64,000 bases of DNA from Caprella mutica (taxonomy: Eukaryota; Arthropoda; Malacostraca; Amphipoda; Caprellidae), in assembly GCA_947561585.1 (NCBI GenBank), contig CANNZV010000504.1:124001-188000 (forward strand). The letters are read 5' to 3'. The notes below the pieces were generated by a model. The model was given only the letters and a program-made list of their open reading frames with translations. It had not been told where the DNA came from and did not search any database. Below, piece by piece: positions 21,101 through 30,766 of the stretch. The translations under genes and the position numbers were made by a program. Position 1 is the first letter of the stretch, and the number at the start of each line of letters is the position of its first letter.

Positions 21101-21519
21101 TCACTCTAATCTAAAAGGCCACCATTGTCTTGATATAGGCCACCATAATATTAGATGTGGGTACTAGTTACTACCTATGTATTTATCGAAAGTTTAGTAA
21201 TCAAAAGTTTACAATGTTGAGGGGAGGGTGGGGTGGATTACTTTGAGTTTTAATATAAGTACATATATATAGTTGTTCACACAGTTTCGACTCTCAGACA
21301 AACAGTAATGCTCTGGCATCCATTGAGGGAGGATGTATGATGTTATCATGTTGCCACCACCGCCATACTAGATACGATTGTTCTCAGATTTCCCACCGAC
21401 AAAAGGTCTTAGCAGTTATCTTGAAACAAATATTCCACCGACTTTGTTGGAATATTAGGCCCATCAACCTCAAAATTCCACCGACAAGTCGGTGGAATTT
21501 ACCACTAAATACAGACTGG
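18160..21519. mobile_element. 3,360 bp hAT-like non-autonomous element with 8 bp target duplication
   Basis: Termini are 17 bp inverted repeats, CCAGTCTGTATTTGGTG and (inverted right end) CCAGTCTGTATTTAGTG. It is flanked on both sides by CAGGTCTA (18152-18159 and 21520-21527), a perfect 8 bp duplication. Subterminal regions contain repeated TTCCACCGAC motifs (18,190-18,315 and 21,395-21,490) that could be transposase-binding sites. No transposase frame is visible; most of the interior is a palindrome. Confidence 0.92.
18541..21010. repeat. Giant imperfect palindrome inside the hAT-like element
   Basis: Left-arm blocks at 18,544-18,655 and 19,450-19,750 recur inverted at 19,800-20,075 and 20,850-21,008, about a centre near 19,770. 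For example, CTTATCTTAAGAATCAGTAG on the left meets CTACTGATTCTTAAGATAAG on the right. Each inner half (19,545-19,740 and 19,800-19,995) is itself a foldback around GATCGAAAATGTGGAA arms, so palindromes are nested. Some arm segments differ by indels. Confidence 0.85.
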
Positions 21520-21527
21520 CAGGTCTA

Positions 21528-21630
21528 TTACATCAAACTGGTTATTGTTGAATATATCAGAATCATTGTCCATTATTTCAGTCTCATTTTGAGTTTCAGG
21601 CAGAGGGCAAGTCTCAGGAATTTCCTCCAT
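21528..21630 (-). CDS. N-terminal part of the split ORF1 (gag)
   Basis: ATG at 21630 opens MEEIPETCPLPETQ and runs in frame to the target duplication CAGGTCTA. If the 3,360 bp element and one duplication copy are ignored, this frame continues exactly into the main part at 18159, so the insertion is the only lesion visible in the gene. Confidence 0.82.
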
Positions 21631-22792
21631 AGTTTTGGTTTTCAGGTTTGTATTTTTACAACTATTGAATGCATATGGAATATCTCTTGTAAAATGTGGA
21701 GCAGAATTGTCCAGTTTTAATCTTAATATTTATACAGTAATGAAATAGGTAGACTATCTAGAATCTAGTGCCTAATGGTTTAATGATACAATCTACCTAC
21801 CTATTCCAGACTATTTGAAATAGCTGTATAATATTCTATTGTTCTATAGTCCTACCTACCTTTAATTTAACAGTGTTGAAATGCAACTAATAGCTATGTC
21901 TAACTAACTACCTACCTACCTGGTTTGAGTCTCTGATACCGTCAGGCACTCCCCCGACTTAGAGCCGGTAGAGCTAAGGTAAGGTGTCACAACACTCAGG
22001 AGCTTTCACTTGTAACAATTAAACAGCTTGATAAAAGTATATAGGTACTGTAATAATCGCTACAAAGGAGTTTTAAGGACTTTTATTCAATGGCTAAAGC
22101 ATTAGATTTAAAGAACCTTATCAAGTGAAAGCACAAACGAGACTCCATATAGTATTCAAAGTCTAATAATGTTGGAGCACACGTCACAATTGTAAGCCGG
22201 AACTTTAGACAAATTTCATATAAAAAGAGAAGCTGCCTCGGTTCTCGAAGAACGCAAATTTCAGTATCGTTAATTTCAACTGTTAATTGACCAATCAGAG
22301 TCTAGTGCTGATCGGAACACATGACGTCATAAATATCTAGACAAATAACAGAGCTGTATATTGGTTACGTCATCAGTACCGAGAGAAAAATTAAATATAA
22401 TACAGTGTAGATAATCCTATAGTTCAATATACAGTAACTATATTTTCTAAAATAAGGAAAATATAAAATTGGCATTAAAATGTATAGTTTAAATAGAAGT
22501 CAGTTTACAATAATGATTACAATAACTGAACCAAATCAATAGAATGAAGTAATATTCTTCGTATTATGAGCTTATGTGGATTTTTTTATAATCTAAGATT
22601 TGAAAGAATCTTTGAATCTTAGATTTCTAAAATGTGACATTCAGTAGAAAGTTCATGAGTTATTTTATATAATAGTAATGCTTATTTACTATTTGAAAAT
22701 AACTTTTCCAAGAAACTGAAGGGTTGGAAGAAGGAAAAATAATACATTTATGCTTAACATTAGTATTTACTTATTTCAAACTTATAAAGCGA
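21631..22792. other. 5' region of the split retrotransposon and flank of the recoded genes
   Basis: Up to about 22.0 kb is probably retrotransposon 5' untranslated sequence rich in TACCTACC. From there to 22792 I see no standard-code gene. A perfect 11 bp stem, AATCTAAGATT and AATCTTAGATT (22590-22625), lies downstream of the second recoded gene and could act as a 3' signal. Confidence 0.45.
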
Positions 22793-24163
22793 TCAGCATT
22801 AATTTTTTTAACGTCTCCAGTAATCATATACATTATCATTCTAAGTACGACACTGGCACTGTTATTAAAGAGATTATCTCTATAAATAACGTTTTATGAG
22901 CATATATCCTATTATGAAAATTGTAATGATACATAATGCCAAGTTCAAATAGCTCATAATTAAAGTGATTGTTTTAATTTTAACACTTCTTAAAATCTAA
23001 GGTAATTATACAATATTGCGTCTTGCTTCTTCTATTTGGTTTGCTATCTGTTAATGTTCTCCATTAGAACGTTTTACAACAAAATCGTACAATTTTTTCT
23101 CCTGTTCTTCGACTTGTGGTTCTATTCGTCCAGAGTTGTTGATATACCTTGAAAAAGAATTCAGTTCATCAAATTACAGTTTCATAAGATTTACTAAGGC
23201 CAAATTTTCATGGAAGTCTTGAATTTAAATCAAATTATTGTGAAAAATATGATTCACCCTAACTGTAAATTGATTCATATCAGTCGATTGCGCCTGTAAA
23301 TCAGCATACAACTTTTTGAGTTTTTCTTCTCCAATATCTCTCGCATAATCAATGTTTTCTTGAAGTCTTTAATGTAAACGTTTTATATTCTATTCTTAAA
23401 TCTTTATCTGTTGTTAATGATTGGCTAGTAGTTTTATCATGGTTTCGATTACATCTTCTTTACTAATTGAATTGGTTTAACTAAGAGTTTCAACATTAAT
23501 AATCTAATTTTATTAATGTCGATTGTAATCTTTCAACCGACTGTGTTCTATCTTTTAAAGAGTTTTGCGAACTCGTAGAATATTTTTGTGCAACTCCAGT
23601 TGCCTAATTGGTCCAAGAAATCTGTCAACATTGGCCTTAATCCACGAGCTGATGATGGGCTTCGTGAGAACATTATTCATATCATTCCAATTCTGCACGA
23701 TAAATGGAACAAGTTTTCTGTACCGATTCGAAGATTCTGATATGAAGCGTTATATCAAGTATGGATCATATCTATTGAGTGTCATTGCTTCCTTGTTTTA
23801 CTGCTGTGTCTCTTTCAGAACTTTTTTTGCCATCATGCAACCTTCCAATGGCGCATGGAATTGTTTTTCAATGACTGTTTCTATTCTGCGTTTATTTTCT
23901 TTCAAATTAATCACAGCTTCTTTAATTTCTCTCATCATTAAATCCATAATAATTTCATAACTTTCATTTCTTGAGAAGTTGTTCAATTCTTGAATAAGCT
24001 TATATTCAAACTCCTTTTCATTTTTAGATGTTTCGTATGCATTTTTTCCATACTAAATTAAATCATATCCAGACTATTATTTTGAATCAATAGTTGCCGA
24101 ACAATAATTCGAATATAATAGGAGCATGAGTGTTATAAATAAGAAGTCTTTCTTTAGCCACAT
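22793..24163 (-). CDS. Recoded gene B: type I membrane protein read with TAA/TAG as Gln
   Basis: From ATG at 24163 one frame runs 457 codons to TGA at 22795-22793. It contains 19 TAA and 7 TAG but no other TGA and no frame break. Read with UAA/UAG as Gln it is a coherent 456-residue protein: signal peptide (DFLFITLMLLLYSNYCSA, residues 6-23), a long Gln/Glu/Lys-rich helical ectodomain, one membrane span after SYLNLALCIITIFIIGYML (residues 404-422), and a short cytoplasmic tail with YWRR. Many of the codons in question fall in Gln-rich clusters, for example beside CAACAG. With the standard code the longest open piece is 62 codons. I do not recognise the family. It lies 234 bp downstream of its paralogue on the same strand. 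A decayed pseudogene would be expected to show frameshifts and TGA. Confidence 0.8.
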
Positions 24164-24397
24164 TATTAAAAAGGAATAAAAGTTATATGAAATTTTGATC
24201 TGGTGTATTTCTTCAATTTAAAATTATGTTTTGCTATCAATTTATTTCCGATAAGTAGTATAGATACAAACATCTAAATTTGGAATATTCTTATTTTGAC
24301 ATAAGAATCTATTTAAATATTTAACTGAAAGAGAAAGATTGATAAATGGTTAAAATCAAATTAGGTATACATTTTCAGATAATTACTGAATACCTTT

Positions 24398-25768
24398 TCA
24401 ACAGTTAACATTATATCCTCTCGTATTCTGTCTTCTCCAATGACCCATCTTCTCTTACTTTGTCACCATTCTTTTTCTCTACTTATCTCTCTTCTGTTTA
24501 TTTATCAAGATGCTTCGACTAACCAATAAACAAATTTTGATAATCATGCCAAAAATGAAGAGCAATATCAGTCCCAAGTTAAGGTAAGAGAGTGCCATGG
24601 TAGGCGTTCTAACCGTCACAAGTCTTAGCAGCTCAGGTATTGGGTCCACAGTCATTCTAGAATCCTCCAGCAAGTTAGCTATCTTATTGTGGTTTTCGTA
24701 AGTTTCTCTCATATCAACTTATCTGGCTTTTGACTCCATCTCTGCAAAGTGATTCTTAACTTTATCTTTTCTATCGGAATAGCTTTTGTGAATTGATAAC
24801 TCTAATTCTGACAACTTCATAAGATTCTTCATAGTCTACTCGCCGTAAATTTTCCTTAGTTAAGACTATGCTTGTTAAAGTAATAGTTTGATGATCTGGA
24901 ATTATTACTAATTCTTGCCATCGAGATATTGCAAATCATCTTTGAATCCTTCTAATTCACTTTTCATTTGTCGGTGTACCCTTCCCTTAGCAGAATCTAT
25001 CATTTTCTGGACTATATCTATCCCCTTCCACGCTTTCTACTTTGCTATCAACTTTTCAAGAAAACTTATGAGTTCAGTTCTTGTAACTCCGTCTGAATTC
25101 GCCTGTCTAACCAGACTTACCTGATCTGTTACAAAGGTTCTTTATTCTACTCCATATAAAACCTTTACCGTCTGTTTAAAACCAGAGTTTATGATTTCAA
25201 GCTCTAATCTTTTAATTCTTGGTAACAGTGCCTAGAAGTAAGTTTTCGAGAGCTGTTGCAATCGATTCAATATGACATTCTTATTGAGAGACATGAGACT
25301 ACGAGTTAACCTTACTACAGCCGTGGAATAACCCTCTCTTGATTATCGTATTTGATCCTCTATTACGCCATTGAACTCAGTTTCACCCGAAATCCCAACA
25401 TTGCCGTATACTCGATCCACTTCATCCAAGTCACTTCGAACTGCAAGAAGATCTTCAAGAGGTTTCTCAAAAATATTTGGCCACACAATTGTTTCTAATG
25501 TTCTTTAATGTTCATTTAACGTTAGAACACCAATTTCTACAGCTCGTGTCACATTATCCATTATCATTTCTTCTGTAGATTGATTGAATAGTCTAGTGGT
25601 ATTGTAATGCGTGATTTCACTCAATACGGTCTCTTCAAGATTAGATTCTTGCGTTCCTTCACTGGTTTCGTCTGCAATGACGTCTCTTGTGGATCTTTAC
25701 AGAGTTGATGCCTATTAACAATAGAATGCAATGATGAAGGCGAGTATTTTACAATCAAAGAGCATCAT
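24398..25768 (-). CDS. Recoded gene A: type I membrane protein read with TAA/TAG as Gln
   Basis: From ATGATG at 25768 the frame runs 457 codons to TGA at 24400-24398. It contains 11 TAA and 7 TAG, no internal TGA and no frameshift. It is exactly as long as gene B. Residues 5-17 (DCKILAFIIAFYC) form a signal peptide, NTT and NQS are possible glycosylation sites, the ectodomain is mostly charged helix, SYLNLGLILLFIFGMIIKIC (394-413) is the membrane span, and the basic tail ends HWRRQN..C. Paralogy to gene B is clear in IMD..(x)n..NL/TL..(x)n..ETVI/ETIV, in P.I..LEL, in IAN.(x)n.P..LR.V, and in the SYLNL and WRRQ blocks. Its Q in WRRQ is CAG where gene B has TAA. No family is recognised, so the function is unknown; cell-surface location is inferred. 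Confidence 0.8.
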
Positions 25769-25846
25769 CTTGACTTTTTGGTGATTATTTTATTGAATTT
25801 GAGATCAATTTCTGATTTGTAGAATCAAGTAGAATGGATACAATTC

Positions 25847-25854
25847 TTTATATA
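25847..25854 (-). promoter_or_regulatory. TATA box upstream of recoded gene A
   Basis: TATATAAA on the minus strand (within CTTTTATATATAAAGAATTG), 79 bp before the ATG. A start about 25-30 bp downstream would give a roughly 50 nt leader. In such AT-rich DNA a chance match is possible. Confidence 0.45.
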
Positions 25855-28800
25855 TAAAAGAAAAAGGTATTTAAATGAAAAAATCACAACACGGGTTCAT
25901 TTTTATTTTTCAATAATTCGTATTCATTAATATACTCACATTAACAACAATAGATCGAATTTTACATGTAAAAAATTGACGAAAAGCATAGGTATGTTGG
26001 ATAATTGATACAATCAAAATATATATTGAATTTATCAACAAGTTTCAGTTAAATATTAAGCAATGAAGTTTAATAGCTATTCAATGAACTCGAATTAAGG
26101 GGATTATTTTTAGATTTTATTTATTATATTCTAATTATGCACAATTTCTATCAGCACCTTTTGTTGTTTTTGAGAAACTAACCCGTAAAGAGTGTCTGAA
26201 TATCCTAATTATTATTCCCTTGATATCAAATGCATTCATTAAATTGAAATTAAATTAAAATGGCATAATGAATATGAGTGAACTAATTCAAAATCTATCT
26301 GTAAAAGTGACATTCTCTTAAAAACTATATTGAAAATCTACTTGTGAAATCTTAATTAATAATTTAACTATGTACTGTGTAATAATTAGATAATTATTAG
26401 AATTAGAAAATAATAAGAAAATTAATATCAAATTATAATCAATCGCAACCTATCGACTAATTTAGTAGTACGTAATTTAGAATAGTGATATAGATTACAA
26501 TTATTGCCAATTGGTCATAAAATATTTACTTTTACCTAATTTCTAAAAGGCGAATTATTTCCTGATGTAGAGAATTGAAATTTATTTTAACATTTGAGGT
26601 TAGACTTAAAGAAACTATAATAGCTTTTAACCAAAAATTTGATTTTTACTTTGTTGTCATATTTTCGTTATTTCCCCTAAAAATATATATTGAGTAATGG
26701 GTTAAGTTTGGAGTTAGTGGACAGTTCTACTTTGTCGATCGTGTAAAAAAAACATTTATAATAATAATTTTCCTTACATGATTGAAAATGTTGAACCGTC
26801 CAATAACTTGGAACTTGCCCTAGTTTATTTGTTGAATATACATTTTTAATTTTTAGCTACATACCTAACTTACAGTTGTATTTCATACATTGTTCTCAAT
26901 AGAATGTGGATTTGAAATGATTATTTTAATATATTAACAAATTCCAAACCGAAAAATGTAGCATAAATTTAATGGAATTTTTTCAAAAAGTGAAGAGGTC
27001 ATAAATTCCTATTTGAAATTGTGAAAATAAATTATTGTTTAGGAACAAAAAATAATGTAATTAGGGTGAATATTCATTTATAAAATACTAATTAAAAAAC
27101 AAACCTATTTGAATTATACAAATTATATATAAATTGAAAGAAAATTTACATCTTGCATGTTGATTCATTGAACACTATATATAGATATAGTTTTTTCATC
27201 TTTATATGTGTATATAATATACTAAACACAAAGAAGAGGGTTCTCCACGATTATATAAAAGGATACACCACACATAGACCTAAATGTTATGGCAGTAATT
27301 ATCTTGCAAAGAGATATCAATAGATCATTACATGCAGACCCAGCTTTAAGTAGACCCCGCTGTTATAACAGGACGACTTAAAGCGGAGTTGCCTCCGAGC
27401 TTACTTACATCAGTTGTACCGGAAAACTATTTTTAAACAATTTTATTTACATTGAAGGAATCAGACAAAATATGGTACATAGTATTAGTGTACCATGCAA
27501 ACGTTCTTTGATTTTCGTTAATAGAAAACAAAAAGATTGGAGTAACAATGCTAAACTTAAAGCGGGGTGTGCCTGTATTACTTTTCCCTGAATATGAAAA
27601 CGAAAAAAAAAATCTACAAAAACAAAATGGAGATGAAATCAATAGTTATTATTAAAACAAAGATGTATTTTGAATGATCACAATGACATATAATGTATAC
27701 TGGCAGTGATAGCAACTATCGAGAAATAGTTACATGCAATTCAATAAATGCATTAACATACTTAGAAGCATGTCAATTTAATGCCCCATCATATTGTAAT
27801 TATTATGAGTCTTTATTAATTATATACCAGTAGATAATAGTTGTAGATGAGTGTAATATATGTAAGTTAATCTATTACTAAAATTTCACTCCAACCTGAC
27901 ATGTGTCCATTGCTAAATTTGGTCCGAATTTTACTTCACTAATTAGGCTAGTAACTAATTTCCTACCTACAGTATGTCTATTGTGTCCTGTGGATAGAAC
28001 TAATTTAAATACCTTCAATCATACTACTCTAAGCACGTCAGATTTTCACACATATATATAAATATATAGGTTCATTTGCTCAATAAAGAAGCCTCTCAAT
28101 ATAATTAATCTAGAAGAGTTAGAAATCGTGAAAGTGCTAGAAAGAATAACCAGAAAACGTGATGGAATGAAGAGGAAATAATCCATGTTTCAAAGTATGG
28201 CAGTGAGAACCAATGCATCGGCTAGACAATTGAATTTAATGTATTAATTTTTATGTAGGGTTGCGACAATATGCGTTTAAAATCATAGATCCTGGAAATA
28301 TTATAGACTGGTTGAATTAAAGACTATTGAATCTTTCTACACAAGCGGTATATAGTATTCGATACCATCGTATTTCGTTTCGTCTATGATATTCTTAAGA
28401 TCTATGATGTTAAGTGCATATTGTCACAACCCTGTTTCTATGTATTGGTATGCTGTACTATGGAACATGGAAAAAGAAGAGCAGTTGATGCTCATAGGAA
28501 GTGTTTCAGAAGTGTCTCTACTACACACGTAAATCTAACCTATGTACACTATGTCTCATTATCAATATAAGGCGTAACAGCTGTTGAATCTTTACGATAC
28601 CAATTACTAATTACTCGTGTGTACAGTGAAATGGAAAAGAACTAAAAGGCAAAATCTACGATCTGACGAGAGTTCTGGAAGTTCTGTCTATTTGCTACAA
28701 AGAAAAAGATTGTACCTATTTAGTGTAGAGGTTACTAGAAATATGATAACTCATGCGATATACATACATATTTTCAGAAGTCGCTATTTTGAATACCTTA

Positions 28801-30340
28801 GAATAAATATTACATACATAATAATGAAAAACAAAAGATAAAAACAATAAATATCACATACAATATAAAATTTCACAACGGTGCAAACTTAAAATCTTGG
28901 GATGGAGGTCAACCATCTTGGTAACATTAGAACGTGATAGATCAAATATAGAAAATTTACATATAGAATATATATATCAGCTAATCAAAGGTACAAATTT
29001 TAGGAGTTTCATCAATTTTACGATAAATGAACACTACCGAAGTCGAAGGTCCGAATTTTACGACAATTCGTCTAAATTTTTTGGTATATCAGAGATCCCT
29101 CTTCGTTGAAAGTTCCTGTGGGAATAAAGATAAATTAGTGGACAGGAATGACGGTAGGATTTTATCCAATATCACTCAAACTCAGGGCACAAATAAAGCG
29201 AGTATATCAAAGGAATACAGTGCGACATATTGCCAGTAAAGCGAGACACAACACAGTGAAACATGAAAAGAAAACACACTTAGTAGGTGCAATGAACTAA
29301 AGTGATGCAGTTTCTTGCTAAACTCTTCGATGTGATTAAGAAACCATTGATACCAGAAAGTAAGGGAGATTTTGCTAAAAAGTAAATACTGTCTACAGAC
29401 TTCATATATACCCAGAGAGAAAGTTATGGTAAGGCCTTGGACTATTTTAATGAGAATCATAACTTTCTCTTGGAATAATATTATCATATTAATTAAAAGA
29501 GGTAACATTTCATAATTTTTATCTTAAAAAGAGAAATTTAACGCGAATTAAAATCCTGACGGATAATTGCAATATGTCTGATAAGTACATATATCTAACT
29601 CTAACCCTTCCAACATATTACTTATCTAATTAATAACTCGTACTAATATAAGAGTTCATATTTTTGTGAGAATTCCAGCGTTTTCACATCATATCTTTTT
29701 CGTTGCACATATACGTCCTATGCAATATTAATAATAAAATTATTTCGAAATATACCTTGTTAGGTAAAAGATTCGGTAACTCTTATTTTCTAACGGATAT
29801 ATTGAGATGAATTATCACCTCATATTTATAATTTCTGTAAATTTCCATATTTTCGAACATTAAAATTAATTTCTAAAAACTAACAGTCAGAGTAACCGTA
29901 AATTTCTGAGAAAATAATAGTTCATGACTTTATTCTTTTGATGTATGGATTAAATGGTTTGTTTAATTGAATGAAAAAAATAAATACTGAATAAAATAAA
30001 ATTAAATAAAGATAGATAGTGTTTGTTAATCTTTTTCTGGTAAAGTGTAGCGTTGTCAGCCAATGAAATATATATATAATATATATTCTAAATATTGGCA
30101 CTATGGTGGACACGTTAAAGTTTCAAATATGATGAAAATGAAGAGAGTCACATTAATATATCCAATTTTTAACAGAAACTTGATAAATTAAATCAACGTA
30201 TGAAGGAATCTATGTAGTTAAAATAAGCGAAAATAAGAACATGAAAAGAAACTACCACAACCAAAGATATAAATCTTTCACGTGAAATTTATTTAATTCA
30301 GGGAGTTCTACCTACTACATGTCGCACACTCGAAACTGTA
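25855..30340. other. Intergenic region, no gene recognised
   Basis: AT-rich throughout. Its right part presumably contains the 3' untranslated region of the L1-like gene. I looked for a further recoded copy by its SYLNL and WRRQ blocks and found none. Short plus-strand frames around 28.6-29.2 kb show no recognisable motif. Confidence 0.45.
26699..26821. mobile_element. Foldback MITE, GGGTAAGTT family
   Basis: GGGTTAAGTTTGGAGTTAGT at the left and inverted CCAATAACTTGGAACTTGCCC at the right, around GATTGAAAATGTTGAACCG. It shows that this side of the recoded genes is ordinary host DNA. Confidence 0.7.
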
Positions 30341-30602
30341 AAGGGCCGTACACACGTAGGGTTTCTTAAGTCTTTCAACCAGACTTTTTGCTAAGCTCCT
30401 CCGACTTTTTTCCACGAGAATATAAGAAAAAGATATAATTCTTATTTATTTCAGTTCGTATCCATGATACCTGTAGGTATCATGGATACTAACTGAAATA
30501 AACAATAATTATATCGTTTTTCTTATATTCTCTTGGAAAAAGTAGGAGCTTAGAAAAAAGTCTGGTGGAAAGACTTTAAAAACCATGCGTGTGTACAGCT
30601 CT
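30341..30602. mobile_element. Foldback element, ACACACGTAGGG family (copy 1)
   Basis: Two arms, AAGGGCCGTACACACGTAGG and the inverted GCGTGTGTACAGCTC, with GTCTTTCAACCAGACTTTTT and its mirror inside. The centre is GATACCTGTAGGTATC. The whole unit can fold into one hairpin. It lies just 3' of the last L1-like exon. Confidence 0.85.
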
Positions 30603-30722
30603 CTAGAATCTAATATTTTCATTTATATTACAAAGCAGTTCATTTGTTGAAGCTATTTTTTACCGAGGGCTGGAGCAAAATAAATGTTGATGCCGATTGT
30701 TGAAGAGATTTGGTCAGCAACT

Positions 30723-30766
30723 TCAGTATTGACGCCCCAGTCGTATAGAATTAAGTAGTTCGATAG
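30723..30766 (-). CDS. L1-like terminal coding exon (candidate)
   Basis: After TATTTTCAG, in the required phase, it encodes IELLNSIRLGRQY and TGA. This is not FIGQY. An unseen exon between 30.8 and 33.2 kb or beyond could supply the canonical motif, so the end of the protein is uncertain. Confidence 0.5.

Noticed and set aside
23565..23960. Plus-strand 131-codon open frame, and similar ones at 21337 and 24915
   Set aside because: The 23565 and 24915 frames are antisense shadows of the recoded genes, and the 21337 frame crosses the end of the hAT-like element. No motif is recognised.
22793..25768. Recoded pair explained as two ordinary pseudogenes
   Set aside because: Pseudogenes of this age would show frameshifts and TGA stops. 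None is found over 914 codons, CGA codons that would decay to TGA are intact, and both frames end at the same codon number. Kept as a stated alternative only.
28617..29508. Several 70-108 codon frames downstream of the L1-like gene
   Set aside because: No motif, mixed strands, overlapping one another; length expected by chance or within the 3' untranslated region.
25855..30340. A third recoded paralogue
   Set aside because: Searched by eye for the SYLNL and WRRQ codon patterns on both strands without success. A systematic code-6 scan was not possible here.
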